DNA of 64,000 bases, taken from positions 103,489-167,488 of the forward strand of contig CAKRCS010000006.1 in NCBI GenBank assembly GCA_934307695.1, written 5' to 3'. The translations under genes and the position numbers were made by a program. Under the pieces are notes generated by a model. It saw only the letters and a program-made list of their open reading frames with translations, made no database searches and had not been told where the DNA came from. Shown here one piece after another: positions 18,013-27,492 of the stretch. Origin of the DNA: an uncultured Agathobacter sp. Lineage in GTDB: Bacteria; Bacillota; Clostridia; Lachnospirales; Lachnospiraceae. How positions within the stretch are numbered: the stretch's first letter is position 1; each line of letters starts with the position of its first letter.

Positions 18013-19698
18013 CTACTCCTCGATCAGATTGCGCATTTCGCGCGGAACATACGAAAGATCAATGTCAAAGCTTACGATTGTCTCCCCGCTCTCTTCCACA
18101 CTCTCCGTTATGGTTGAAAGATGCGATACATACACGGAGGAGAATGTGCGAAGCTGTGAAACCACATCCGCAACCGCCGACTTGCTCTCCACCTGGATAT
18201 TCATGGAAACGCCGCTTCTGGTTGCATTTAACGTAAAGACGATGATCTCCGAAGGCATCTTCTCCTCAAGCTCCTCGATAAATGCCACCAGCTCATTGTT
18301 CGGGCTGTAAATGGCATCATCAACGCCCTTCGCCCAGTTGTAATTCGCAAGCACCTGCAGATAGTCGTCATACACGCCGTCCACATATTCAAGTCCTGCA
18401 ATCTTGTTCGTCAAAAATTTATTCTCATTCTCGGCTTCCAGCAGCTGCATCCTGCCCGCAAATGCGATCGCGACCGCACCGACGATTCCAAGCAGGCAGA
18501 TAATGACCGCACCGGTCAAGGAGCCGCTCTTTGCAGCATTCTCCCTGCCCTTGCCGATTTCCTTCTGTGTCCTCTTCTCGGCTGCGATAATGCTGACCGG
18601 TTCCAGTGCTGCGCCAATGGTCGTAAAGTATTCTGCGATATGTACCGTCTCGTTTGCCGCATTCTTGACAAGTGTCAGGTCGTTGTACTGCTGGTTTGCA
18701 ACCACCTTGCAGCTAAGCTCGTTGGTCATCAGACGGCTTAAACCGCTGATCACAGAGCCAAGACCAACCATGTAAATGCGCTCGATCTTCTTATCCGGGT
18801 TCTGCGCCTGATAATAGTCGAGGATTCGTGAGATACTTCCGATCAGTATGCGGAAGTTGTCGGTGATCTCCGCGCGGAGTGCCTGCAGCTTCTGCTGGTC
18901 AACCATCTCCTCCGGATTGGCCGGATTCTCCGTGTCTGTAAACGGCTCCATCTTGTCGAAGGAAGAAAAGACACAGGTTCTACGCGACAGCTCCTCGATT
19001 GCCTCGATCGGATCGATCGCATAACCGAAAAGCTGTGAGTTGATCGCGGAATCGATCGCATCCGACACGCCATAGTTGATGGTACGCTGCAGCTTTACGA
19101 TGCCGTTTTCGATGATCGTAAGAATAGAGGAATTGTCCTCGATCTTTAAGGTTGCCTTGATCTCCTCCGGAATCTCGCGGATCATCATCTTCTTTAAGGA
19201 ATTACCGATATAATCGTAACCGATCACGGTAAGCCCGCAGGTCTTTGCAAGCTCCCAGTATGCCGCAAGCAGATCCTTCGGCACTGCCAGCACCGAAAGC
19301 ATGATCTTCTTCTCCCCTGCGTCCTCTATGGTTCCGATCACCTCATGGATGAGCTGGTACTGTTCCATATCCACCGGGAAATAATCCGATGCGTTGGCTG
19401 CAAGCAGATCCGCGATACGGTTCGCCTTTACAAACGGGATCTGGACGATACGGTTTGCCACGCGCGAGGAGTTCATGACAAAGACAACCTTTTTGGTGGA
19501 GATTCCATGCCTGCGGATTGCGTTCGTCAGCTCCGATATAAACAGATTGCTGATCGTCACAGTTCCTTCATTGACGATATTCGGTGTTGTCGCAATTGAG
19601 AAAATATTGTATATTCTCGGGTTCTTGACCTTGTAATCGATTTCCGCTACTCTGGTCAGCCCCTGCCCTATCTCAATGCTTAAGATTTTATTCGACAT
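18013..19698 (-). CDS. pilMN: Fused PilM-PilN pilus assembly platform protein
   Basis: The 561-residue product starts MSNKILSIEIGQGLTRVAEI, the PilM actin-like ATPase fold (residues about 1-380; the phosphate loop region is visible at the start, and IYMVGLGSVISGLSR near 295). Residues about 395-420 are a single membrane helix (AVIICLLGIVGAVAIAFAG), followed by a coiled coil and a PilN-like domain (about 440-561). In most bacteria PilM and PilN are separate proteins joined by the PilN tail; here one chain carries both, as described for clostridial pilMN. I chose the ATG at 19698 because GGAGGAG lies 9 bases upstream; a TTG six codons earlier would overlap that site. Confidence 0.87.
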   Translation of the reverse strand: MSNKILSIEIGQGLTRVAEIDYKVKNPRIYNIFSIATTPNIVNEGTVTISNLFISELTNAIRRHGISTKKVVFVMNSSRVANRIVQIPFVKANRIADLLAANASDYFPVDMEQYQLIHEVIGTIEDAGEKKIMLSVLAVPKDLLAAYWELAKTCGLTVIGYDYIGNSLKKMMIREIPEEIKATLKIEDNSSILTIIENGIVKLQRTINYGVSDAIDSAINSQLFGYAIDPIEAIEELSRRTCVFSSFDKMEPFTDTENPANPEEMVDQQKLQALRAEITDNFRILIGSISRILDYYQAQNPDKKIERIYMVGLGSVISGLSRLMTNELSCKVVANQQYNDLTLVKNAANETVHIAEYFTTIGAALEPVSIIAAEKRTQKEIGKGRENAAKSGSLTGAVIICLLGIVGAVAIAFAGRMQLLEAENENKFLTNKIAGLEYVDGVYDDYLQVLANYNWAKGVDDAIYSPNNELVAFIEELEEKMPSEIIVFTLNATRSGVSMNIQVESKSAVADVVSQLRTFSSVYVSHLSTITESVEESGETIVSFDIDLSYVPREMRNLIEE

Positions 19699-19758
19699 GT
19701 GCGAGATCTCCTCCAAGAAATATTATGCTGCCGGGTGTAAACGGTATGTTGTCCCGGC

Positions 19759-19784
19759 GAAAAAACGCAACTGTTTGCGTTGTA
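19759..19784 (-). terminator. Terminator-like hairpin between pilD and pilMN
   Basis: On the minus strand AACGCAA, ACAG, TTGCGTT is followed by a run of T. The 7-bp perfect stem and T-tract make a plausible intrinsic terminator inside the operon, which could reduce expression of pilMN and later genes relative to pilB-pilD. Confidence 0.55.
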
Positions 19785-19794
19785 TTTTTCGATT

Positions 19795-20553
19795 TTAAAA
19801 TAAATAGCCCAAATACCACCGGATCAGCGCTTCTCCCCACAGAACCGCGATCGCGATCCCGATGGACAGATACGGTCCCATTGCAAGGACATGGTCTGCC
19901 TTGCTAAGCTTCATGCGAAGCAGATGGATGATCGATCCGATGATGCATCCTAGCAGAAATGCCAGAATGATTTTTTTCCATCCCAGTAATAATCCGGCAG
20001 CAGCCATCAGCTTGACATCGCCGCCACCGATCGCCCTGCCCCGGCTAAGGAGCAAAAGCACTTCAAGAATGATACTGACGCAAAGGAATCCTATCACATA
20101 GTCCCCCCAGTTCGTATGATCTAAGATGACCTGCAGGATTCCTAGGCACAGTATAAAAATGTTGATACCAATTGGAATTTCATAGGTTCTCCAATCTATC
20201 ACGCTAAGTACCAGCAGTGCTGACATCAGCAGACAGTAAAGAATGCTCTGCAATGAGAAATCGTTTACTGCAAATACCAGTACATACAGGAAACCGTTTG
20301 CCGCCTCAATTATAGGGTATTGAGGTGAAATCGGTTCTTTGCATTTGCGGCATCTTCCCCGTAGGAAAAGCCAGCTGAAAACGGGCACCATGTCATACCA
20401 GGAAAGCTGATACCCACATTTCATGCAATGGGAACGCTCGGTTACCACCGTCTCATGCTCCGGGATGCGGAAGATACATACATTTAAGAAGCTTCCGATG
20501 ACGATCCCGAATAAGAAGATCACGATATATATGGGTATCAGTTCAGGTATCAT
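19795..20553 (-). CDS. pilD: Prepilin peptidase / N-methyltransferase
   Basis: The 252-residue membrane enzyme removes prepilin leaders and methylates the new N-terminus. The N-terminal domain has GSFLNVCIFRIPE and two zinc-binding pairs, CMKCGYQLSW and CRKCKEPISPQYPI, which belong to the methylase part. The two catalytic aspartates are visible in VIDWRTYEIP and GGGDVKLMAA. About seven membrane segments follow the soluble loop. All four local prepilins with Gly before Phe or Tyr, plus pilA, are its expected substrates. GAAAGGAC lies upstream of the ATG. It sits between pilA and pilMN. Confidence 0.95.
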   Translation of the reverse strand: MIPELIPIYIVIFLFGIVIGSFLNVCIFRIPEHETVVTERSHCMKCGYQLSWYDMVPVFSWLFLRGRCRKCKEPISPQYPIIEAANGFLYVLVFAVNDFSLQSILYCLLMSALLVLSVIDWRTYEIPIGINIFILCLGILQVILDHTNWGDYVIGFLCVSIILEVLLLLSRGRAIGGGDVKLMAAAGLLLGWKKIILAFLLGCIIGSIIHLLRMKLSKADHVLAMGPYLSIGIAIAVLWGEALIRWYLGYLF

Positions 20554-20577
20554 AGGGTTAGTGTCCTTTCAAAAGTA

Positions 20578-20994
20578 TTACGGAGTTACAGCGATTCCCA
20601 GTCTAGATGCGCAATCTGAATCGTTAATTGAAAATTCCGGAGCGCCATTAGTTATTGTAACTGTTAATGTTTTTCCTTTGAACGTTGAACTCTTTACTGT
20701 TGGAGCCTGAATGCCCGCATTAGTCAAAGCCCAACCCAAGCCGGTAGCAGTTGGTGCTCCGGTTGCAGCAAATGCAAGTGTACCGCTAGTTGGAGTAACA
20801 GTTTCGTCAGCACATGCAACCTGGCAAGCGGTAATAACTTCCTGAAGGTTCTGTACATCGGTGCTAACTCTTGACTGATCTACATACTTAATAAACTGCG
20901 GTGCAAGTACACCAACCAATACAGCCATGATCGCGATAACGACGATCAGCTCTACGAGAGAGAAACCTTTGTTGTTCTTTTTCTTTTTCATCAT
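20578..20994 (-). CDS. pilA: Major type IV pilin
   Basis: The product is about 138 residues with a short basic leader (MKKKKNNKG) cut before FSLVELIVVIAIMAVLVGVL, the canonical pilin helix with Glu +5. The head contains Cys in TACQVACADE and in NDSDCASRLG; one N-terminal and the C-terminal Cys probably form the usual stabilising disulfide. Three ATG codons cluster at the start; GGAG spacing favours the second (20994) or third. It lies directly after the platform gene pilC and before pilD. A hairpin in the 78-base gap upstream (21034-21056) may allow this abundant subunit to be expressed differently from its neighbours. Confidence 0.9.
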   Translation of the reverse strand: MMKKKKNNKGFSLVELIVVIAIMAVLVGVLAPQFIKYVDQSRVSTDVQNLQEVITACQVACADETVTPTSGTLAFAATGAPTATGLGWALTNAGIQAPTVKSSTFKGKTLTVTITNGAPEFSINDSDCASRLGIAVTP

Positions 20995-21033
20995 TTCCAT
21001 TCTCCTTTTTACTGAAAACTTTTTATCTTAAAA

Positions 21034-21056
21034 ATCCTGTGCCCTATATCACAGAA
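21034..21056 (-). other. Hairpin in the pilC-pilA gap
   Basis: On the minus strand TTCTGTG and CACAGGA frame an 8-9 base loop, with ATTTTT after it, 40 bases before the pilA start. It could be a weak terminator or an mRNA processing or stability element. No separate pilA promoter with good -35 and -10 boxes was found here. Confidence 0.4.
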
Positions 21057-21078
21057 CCTTTAATTCATTTAATTGTAA

Positions 21079-22293
21079 TTACAGATTATCCATCTGACCA
21101 TACATTTCAATCATCGGAAGCATGACAGCACCGATGATAACGATAACGATCGCGGCAAGCACCAGGATGATCATCGGCTCTAAGGCTGCGATGACAGACT
21201 GTGTCGCCATCTCGACCTCCTCGTCGTAGTAATCCGCCAGCCGGGAGAGCATTCCCTCAAGATCACCGGTCTCCTCTCCAATTCTTGTCATATGTCCGAC
21301 CATCGGCGGAAACAATCCACTCTGCATGATCGGCTCGGAAAGGGAGACACCCTTTGCAACCTCATCCCTTGCATGATTGAGTGCCTGTTTATATAGGTAA
21401 TTTGACATCGTGTTCGCTGTGATGGCAAGCGCGTCCATCATCGGAAGTCCCGAATAGATCAGGGTACTTAGGGTACGCGCATAGTTCGAGGCCGCCTGCT
21501 TGATGGTCATCTTTCCGAACACCGGCAGCTTGCGGCTGATCGTACCGAACACGATCTGTCCGGTAATCGTTTTCTTAAATACGGATAATGCAACACCGGC
21601 AGCAATAAGCACCACAATGATCCAGAACCAGTCATGCATGATAAAATCACTGACCGCTACAACGGCTTTCGTCAGTCCCGGGAGTTCTCCTCCGAGCTGT
21701 TCAAATAAACTGTCATATGCCGGGATTACCTTAACCAGCATGACAATAATAACAATAACCGCAACAATCATAACAATTATCGGGTAGATCATTGCTTTCT
21801 TTACGATTGCTTTGAGCTTGGCGGATTTCTCGAAGTGTGTCGCCATCCGCTCAAATGCGACATCCAGCTTACCGGATGCCTCGCCGGCAGCCACCATGCT
21901 GCACATGATGTCCGGGAATACCTTCGGATACTTGGACAACGCCTCCGACAAGGTCTCGCCCTTTCGGATCTCGGTATGTACGCCGCGGATTGCCTTCGCC
22001 ATCGCGACATTTTCGGTCTGCTCTGCAAGCATGTCGAGCGAGTCAAGGATCGTAACGCCCGCACGCACCATGCTGATGAACTGGCGGCAGAACACGGACA
22101 GATCCCGCGGCTTTACCGCCTTGCCGATCGTGATATTGATCTCCTTGGTAAGTGCGGATGCCTTTGTGACATTGACGACGGTAAAGCCCTCGTTCTTGAG
22201 CTTGGCTCTGACCTCATCTACTGTCTCCGCCTGCATGTTTCCTTTTTTTTCTTTTCCGGTCTTGTCGACGACCAGATAATTAAACTCTGCCAA
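21079..22293 (-). CDS. pilC: Type IV pilus inner-membrane platform protein (GspF family)
   Basis: The 404-residue product has two repeated GspF domains (about 65-190 and 270-390) and three hydrophobic segments, around residues 165-190, 215-235 and 375-395. It contains FCRQFISMVRAGVTI and the second-copy equivalent, ASNYARTLSTLIYSGLPM. The protein anchors PilB and transmits its rotation to pilin insertion. The start codon is TTG at 22293, preceded by AAGGAGGG; no suitable ATG is near, and the sequence MAEFNYLVVD matches family N-termini. It lies 15 bases after pilT. Confidence 0.93.
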   Translation of the reverse strand: MAEFNYLVVDKTGKEKKGNMQAETVDEVRAKLKNEGFTVVNVTKASALTKEINITIGKAVKPRDLSVFCRQFISMVRAGVTILDSLDMLAEQTENVAMAKAIRGVHTEIRKGETLSEALSKYPKVFPDIMCSMVAAGEASGKLDVAFERMATHFEKSAKLKAIVKKAMIYPIIVMIVAVIVIIVMLVKVIPAYDSLFEQLGGELPGLTKAVVAVSDFIMHDWFWIIVVLIAAGVALSVFKKTITGQIVFGTISRKLPVFGKMTIKQAASNYARTLSTLIYSGLPMMDALAITANTMSNYLYKQALNHARDEVAKGVSLSEPIMQSGLFPPMVGHMTRIGEETGDLEGMLSRLADYYDEEVEMATQSVIAALEPMIILVLAAIVIVIIGAVMLPMIEMYGQMDNL

Positions 22294-22308
22294 CGGGTAA
22301 AACCCTCC

Positions 22309-23367
22309 TTATATGATCTGTAGCTTGCTCTGCATGGATTCCGAGTCGTGCGCGTAGGTGATGGCAGTCAGCGCGGAGATCTGACTGCGATAGAAAATAT
22401 TCGTGATCGCATCGTCCATCGTCTGCATGCCTTCCTTCTTGCTGGTCTGGATGATCGACGGGAGCTGGAAGGACTTGCCCTCGCGGATCAGGTTACGCAC
22501 TGCGGAGTTGGCAAGCAGCACCTCAAACGCTGCCACGCGTCCGCTCGTATCACTTCTTGGCATAAGCTGCTGGGCGATCACGCCCTCAAGCACGCCCGCA
22601 AGCTGGATGCGGATCTGCTGCTGCTGGTGTGGCGGGAATACATCGATCATACGGTCGATGGCATCTGCTGCACTGTTGGTATGCAGTGTTGAAAATACGA
22701 GGTGTCCGGTCTCGGCGGCGGTGATCGCCGTGGAGATCGTCTCAAGATCTCGCATCTCTCCTACCAGTATTACATCTGGATCCTGCCGCAGAGCCGCGCG
22801 GAGCGCGCTCGCATAGCTTCCGGTATCGCAGCCGATCTCTCGCTGGCTTACGATTGCTTTCTTATTGGAATGCAGATACTCGATCGGATCCTCCAGCGTG
22901 ATGATATTCTTCCGGTCACGGTTGGCGATGATCTCGATCAGGCTCGCCAAGGTGGTTGACTTACCGCTGCCGGTAGCTCCCGTCACAAGGACAAGCCCAC
23001 GGCGCTTTAGCGTAAGGTCTACGACCGGCTTCGGGATTCCGAGTGTCTCCGGCTGTGGCACCTCGTAGGATAAGATACGAAGTGCAGCCGCGTAGGTTCC
23101 TCTCTGCCGGAACACATTGGCACGGATACGGGAAAATCCCGGAACAGAAAACGCGAAATCCAGTTCTCCGATCTCCTCAAGCTGTGCAAACTGTTCATCC
23201 GTCATGACCGGGCGTAAGATCCCGTTGATCTCCGTCGGCTTTAGGATGAACTCACTCTGCGGGATCAGTTCTCCGTCGATGCGCAGCATCAGCGGATTTC
23301 CCGGTGAGAAATGGATATCGGATGCGTCCTTTTGTTTTGCCAGTGTCAGTGCGTCTTCTATTGTCAT
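22309..23367 (-). CDS. pilT: Type IV pilus retraction ATPase
   Basis: The 352-residue product is a complete PilT-type AAA-like secretion ATPase. Visible motifs are the N-terminal KDASDIHFSPG, Walker A GATGSGKSTT, the Asp box ITLEDPIEY, Walker B-region DPDVILVGEMRDLETI, the His box TGHLVFSTLHTNSA and the C-terminal segment LAGVLEGVIAQQLMPR, a variant of AIRNLIRE-type helices following it. PilT depolymerises the pilus, so this organism should retract its pili (twitching motility or DNA or surface contact). Start ATG at 23367 has GGAGAG about 7 bases upstream; a TTG five codons earlier overlaps this site. It is 23 bases after pilB. Confidence 0.95.
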   Translation of the reverse strand: MTIEDALTLAKQKDASDIHFSPGNPLMLRIDGELIPQSEFILKPTEINGILRPVMTDEQFAQLEEIGELDFAFSVPGFSRIRANVFRQRGTYAAALRILSYEVPQPETLGIPKPVVDLTLKRRGLVLVTGATGSGKSTTLASLIEIIANRDRKNIITLEDPIEYLHSNKKAIVSQREIGCDTGSYASALRAALRQDPDVILVGEMRDLETISTAITAAETGHLVFSTLHTNSAADAIDRMIDVFPPHQQQQIRIQLAGVLEGVIAQQLMPRSDTSGRVAAFEVLLANSAVRNLIREGKSFQLPSIIQTSKKEGMQTMDDAITNIFYRSQISALTAITYAHDSESMQSKLQII

Positions 23368-23390
23368 AGCTGTTCTCTCCAAATGTATAA

Positions 23391-25091
23391 TTAATTTTCA
23401 AAGGTTGTGCGGAGCATCTCCTTGTAGGAGGTTGTTCCCTCAAGCACCAGCTTCGTTGCACTCTGCCGGAGCGTGTGCATGCCCTCGGTCTGTGCCGCGC
23501 GTGCGACCTCATCCGCGGTCGCCCGTCTGCTGATCAGCTTCTTGATATTCTGCGTGACGGTCAGGATCTCATAGATACCGATTCGTCCGGTATATCCGGT
23601 GTTGTCACACTTCTCGCAGCCGGTTGCCTCATAAATCAATATATCGCCATTTTCATCGATATTCATAACCTTTTTTTCTTCTTCGGTTGCATAATGTTCC
23701 TTCTTGCAGTTCGGGCAGAGCCTGCGCACCAGTCGCTGTGCGATAATGCCGACCAGCGAATCTGCCAGCAGATAGCTCTCGATTCCCATGTCCTCCAGAC
23801 GGCTGATCGTTGCCGCCGCGCTGTTGGTATGTAAGGTACTTACAACAAGGTGTCCCGTGATGGACGCCTGTACCGCGATCTGTGCGGTCTCGCCGTCTCG
23901 GATCTCACCGATCATGATAATGTCCGGATCCTGCCGCAAAATGGACCTAAGCGCACTCGCGAACGTCAGCTCCGCCTTCGGGTTGACCTGTACCTGATTG
24001 ATTCCATCGATGTTCGCCTCGACCGGATCTTCTACGGTGATGATGTTGACATCCTCGTTATTCAGCTCGGACAGCGCGGTGTAAAGTGTGGTTGACTTAC
24101 CGCTACCGGTCGGTCCCGTTACAAGCAGGATTCCGTTCGGGTTCTTAAGGATATTGTCAAATGCCCGAAGATCGTCCTCCGCCAGTCCCAGATCCTTCTT
24201 ATTGCGCGTCAGCGCCTTTTTCTGTGCAAGACGCATTACGCACTTCTCACCGAATACCGTTGGAAGTATGGATACACGGATATCGTATTCCACGCGGTCG
24301 ATCACCATCGTGATACGTCCGTCCTGTGGCTTACGCTTCTCGGAAATGTCCATTCCGCCGATGATCTTGAGTCGTGCGATGATCGCCGGAAGGAGGTGGA
24401 TGTCATATTTGAACTTCTCATAGAGTGCGCCGTCGATTCGGAAACGGACACGCACGATATTTTCCAGCGCCTCGATATGGATATCGGACGCTCTCTGGCG
24501 GGCTGCCTGCTCGATCATGGAGTTGACCAGAAGAACAACCGGGGAATTGTTGACGTCCTGATTGTAGGCTTCATCCTCCTGATTCCTGTTCAGCAGCTCC
24601 TTGCGCTCTGCCGCGTACACCTCCGCCATCTTCTGTGCTTCGGAATCGCCATAATACTTGTCGAGCACGATCAGAATATCATGCGCCGTGGCAACCGCCG
24701 GCTCCGGCTGCAGGTTGGTAACGATGGAAATATCATCCAGCGCCAGAAGATCCATCGGATCAGACATCGCTACATGAATGATATTCGGGTTCACATCATC
24801 ATATGCATACGGAACCATAATATGCTTGCGGAGAACCGACTCGCTTACCAGTCCAAGCACATCCTCCGGGATCGTGATTGCCGACAGGTCAATGCGTGGG
24901 ATTCCAAGCTGTACCGAAAGAGCCTTCGCGATCTCGTTCTCGGTGGTAAAGCCCATCTCGATCAAGGTCTCACCAATTTTTTTCTTTTTTTCCTTTGCAA
25001 CCGGAAGTGCCTGTAAAAGCTGTTCCTCAGTAATCACATGCTCATCGATCAGCATGTCTCCAATTCGTTTCTTCTGATTCCGCAGTGCCAT
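23391..25091 (-). CDS. pilB: Type IV pilus extension ATPase with MshEN-like N-terminus
   Basis: The 566-residue product powers pilin polymerisation. Residues about 9-65 hold two motifs, RIGDMLIDEHVITEEQLLQAL and KIGETLIEMGFTTENEIAKAL, resembling the MshEN fold that binds c-di-GMP in some PilB/GspE ATPases. The ATPase core has GPTGSGKSTT (Walker A), VEDPVEA, DPDIIMIGEIRDGETA (Walker B) and STLHTNSA (His box). A tetracysteine zinc site is present: CPNC, then CEKC some 40 residues later. AGGAGACAGGAA precedes the ATG. It is the first structural pilus gene, 118 bases after the EAL-domain gene. Binding of c-di-GMP is an inference from motif pattern; the first motif deviates from consensus. Confidence 0.93.
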   Translation of the reverse strand: MALRNQKKRIGDMLIDEHVITEEQLLQALPVAKEKKKKIGETLIEMGFTTENEIAKALSVQLGIPRIDLSAITIPEDVLGLVSESVLRKHIMVPYAYDDVNPNIIHVAMSDPMDLLALDDISIVTNLQPEPAVATAHDILIVLDKYYGDSEAQKMAEVYAAERKELLNRNQEDEAYNQDVNNSPVVLLVNSMIEQAARQRASDIHIEALENIVRVRFRIDGALYEKFKYDIHLLPAIIARLKIIGGMDISEKRKPQDGRITMVIDRVEYDIRVSILPTVFGEKCVMRLAQKKALTRNKKDLGLAEDDLRAFDNILKNPNGILLVTGPTGSGKSTTLYTALSELNNEDVNIITVEDPVEANIDGINQVQVNPKAELTFASALRSILRQDPDIIMIGEIRDGETAQIAVQASITGHLVVSTLHTNSAAATISRLEDMGIESYLLADSLVGIIAQRLVRRLCPNCKKEHYATEEEKKVMNIDENGDILIYEATGCEKCDNTGYTGRIGIYEILTVTQNIKKLISRRATADEVARAAQTEGMHTLRQSATKLVLEGTTSYKEMLRTTFEN

Positions 25092-25209
25092 TTCCTGTCT
25101 CCTGTTTCACTTACTTAAATAAATATTTTAAGTGATTTAGCCTGTGATGTAAAGGCTATTTATCTAGTCATTTTTCCCTATATCCAGCACCCTTGAGGTC
25201 GTTTTTGTT

Positions 25210-27465
25210 CTATTCCCGGTCTGGTGCTGTTGCTTCGCCAAACACGAAGCGCTTTTCAAATTCCTGCTCCGAAAGCGGTCTGGAATAGAAAAAGCCCTGA
25301 ATGCTGTCACACTTGAGCCGTCGTAAGAACGCTACCTGTTTTTCGTCCTCCACACCCTCTGCGGTCACATGCATGCCAAGATCCTTCGCCAGAGCGATCG
25401 CGTGCCGGATCAACTGGTCGCCGCCGGAATTGCCGATGTAATCGATCAGGCTCTTATCCAGCTTTAAGGTATCAAAATGCAGGCTGTTGAGTGACGACAG
25501 GGAAGAATATCCGGTGCCGAAATCATCCATGTGAAGCGGGAAGCCCGCCCTGTGGAAGTTCTCCGTCAGGATCTGGATCGGTCCGTTGTCGACCGTTGCG
25601 CTCTCAGTGATCTCGATTGGAAGCATGTTCGGTGCCACACCAACCTGATCCGCAATCTCCTTGTAGCGCTCCACCAGATTCATGGAATACAGGCTCGCTC
25701 TCGACAGATTGACAGAGATTGGAAACAGTGGGCAGCCCTTTTCCTTCAGTCTGTGCTGCTCCCTGCACACCTCTCGAAATACATATTCATCTAAGATGCG
25801 GATCATTCCGTTTGACTCAAATAATGGGATAAATTTGTTCGGTGGCACAAGCGAACCGTCCGCTTTTCTCCACCGGATCAGTGCCTCCGCGCCGACGACA
25901 TTTCCGGAATCCGGCGAGATCTTCGGCTGATACCACACTTCAAATTCGTGCTTTGCGATTGCCTCGTCAAAGGCATCCTCCATCTTCTTCTCTTCCAGGA
26001 TATGCTGGGTTGCACAACGGTCGAAGAAGGAATAGCACACATCTTTTTTCTCATGGATGCTGTCTCTTGCAAAGTTGGCATCCGAAAATGCCTTTTCCAC
26101 GGAGTCGCCTCTCTCGAAGCGTGTGATTCCGTAATATGCCGATAGCTGCGGTACATCCGCGTGCTTCATCTCGTGGATGATCCTGTGGTTGATCTGCACA
26201 AGCTTGTCGACGACCATATCCTTGTCCAGTCTTGGAAAGAACATTACAAAACGATCCGCGTTGACGTGTGCGACCAGATCCTCCGGCGCGACCATCTCGC
26301 AGATACACTGATAGATCTGGCAGATCACCTCATCACCCTTCTCATTGCCGCAGATGGAATTGATCATTTTAAAGGAATGGATGTCCATTGATACCAGATA
26401 GCCGACCCGGTCGTCCTTGGAGACCTTCTCCTTAAAATATGCGTAGTTCCTGCCGCCGGTCAGCGCGTCCGTGTAAGCGATCTTTTCCAGCTCCCTGCGT
26501 TGTTTCCGCTCCATTCCGGTCACTCCGTATACAAACAGTATAAAGCTCAGGATAACCAGTGCAAGGATCTCAAACAGCATGGCGCTAATGGCAAACATCG
26601 TCTTAGATACTTCCCTGCTTAAGGTCTCCGCAGATACGATCGTGACAACATACCATTGATTGCGCACCTGCCCCATATCAAGTGTCTGATAGTATAGATA
26701 GTAGTCCCCGGCGTCCTTTCCATCCACCCGGAAATACCGCTGCTGCTCATCTGCGCCGTTCTCATAGTAATCTCCCATGAGCTGTGACGCATCCGGTCCG
26801 AGGCTCTCCAAAAAGGAAAACAGGCTGTCCTCGCTGGAATCAAACGGCAGATTCTCCGTCTCTGTAATCACGGTGCTGTCCTCATCTACGATACAGTTGC
26901 TCCCCATTGTCTCAAAGCTGCTTACATCAAAGAGTCTCTGGAACTCCTCGGTACGGTATGTCGCATACACGACTCCAACGATATTTTCATTCTTATCATA
27001 CACCGGTGCACTTAACACATTGATCGGTTCCGGTTCCCCCATCGTGTCAATCAAAGTGTTGGTAAAGACAAACTCTCCCTTTACGCTCTTGCGGAAGAAC
27101 GGAGTCGCACCTATATCTCCGTAAAAGCCGTCTGTTGTTGCTGCATGACCATACCGGTCTGCAAACCCTGCCCGCTTGAACTCTGTTGCCTGATTAAGCG
27201 AAGCCAGTATGTACACAACCTCCTCAACCGTCGCTCCCCTGTCAAAGGAAGCCTGTGCGGCTACAGCCATAGCGGATAAAAGTGTCTCCTGTGTATGTAT
27301 CTCCGTCTCAACCGTCTTAACGCTCTGATTCGTCACGATACGGAGATTCTCGACAAGCTGTGTCTCATGGTTGCTCCGTATCTGCCGGTTGCATTGCAAT
27401 ATGGATAAAATGATCAGTACAAATAGCACCGCCCAAATTAAAATTTTCTTCCAGTTCGTTTTCAT
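25210..27465 (-). CDS. Cache-GGDEF-EAL protein, probable c-di-GMP phosphodiesterase, first gene of pilus cluster
   Basis: The 751-residue product has a membrane helix at the start (LIWAVLFVLIILSI), an extracellular double-Cache sensor (about 40-285, with FADRYGHAATTDGFYGD and SAPVYDKNENIVGVVYATYR), a second membrane helix (near 300), a GGDEF fold and an EAL domain. The GGDEF signature is replaced by NADRF, so cyclase activity is unlikely. The EAL domain is complete: EALIRW, SVNLSR, ITES, DDFGTGYSS, KLDKS, AEGVED and QGFFYSRPL. It should degrade c-di-GMP in response to an extracellular small molecule. Start ATG 27465 has GGGAGAGA upstream. It follows the promoter at 27493-27521 and precedes pilB, consistent with local control of PilB. 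Confidence 0.9.
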   Translation of the reverse strand: MKTNWKKILIWAVLFVLIILSILQCNRQIRSNHETQLVENLRIVTNQSVKTVETEIHTQETLLSAMAVAAQASFDRGATVEEVVYILASLNQATEFKRAGFADRYGHAATTDGFYGDIGATPFFRKSVKGEFVFTNTLIDTMGEPEPINVLSAPVYDKNENIVGVVYATYRTEEFQRLFDVSSFETMGSNCIVDEDSTVITETENLPFDSSEDSLFSFLESLGPDASQLMGDYYENGADEQQRYFRVDGKDAGDYYLYYQTLDMGQVRNQWYVVTIVSAETLSREVSKTMFAISAMLFEILALVILSFILFVYGVTGMERKQRRELEKIAYTDALTGGRNYAYFKEKVSKDDRVGYLVSMDIHSFKMINSICGNEKGDEVICQIYQCICEMVAPEDLVAHVNADRFVMFFPRLDKDMVVDKLVQINHRIIHEMKHADVPQLSAYYGITRFERGDSVEKAFSDANFARDSIHEKKDVCYSFFDRCATQHILEEKKMEDAFDEAIAKHEFEVWYQPKISPDSGNVVGAEALIRWRKADGSLVPPNKFIPLFESNGMIRILDEYVFREVCREQHRLKEKGCPLFPISVNLSRASLYSMNLVERYKEIADQVGVAPNMLPIEITESATVDNGPIQILTENFHRAGFPLHMDDFGTGYSSLSSLNSLHFDTLKLDKSLIDYIGNSGGDQLIRHAIALAKDLGMHVTAEGVEDEKQVAFLRRLKCDSIQGFFYSRPLSEQEFEKRFVFGEATAPDRE

Positions 27466-27492
27466 AAGCAAACTCTCTCCCTTATTATTGTT

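Noticed and set aside
25092..25209. c-di-GMP riboswitch before pilB
   Set aside because: The gap is only 118 bases and lacks the GEMM core sequences; the same search before pilA and before the Cache-GGDEF-EAL gene gave nothing. C. difficile uses such a switch at pilA1, so it was looked for.
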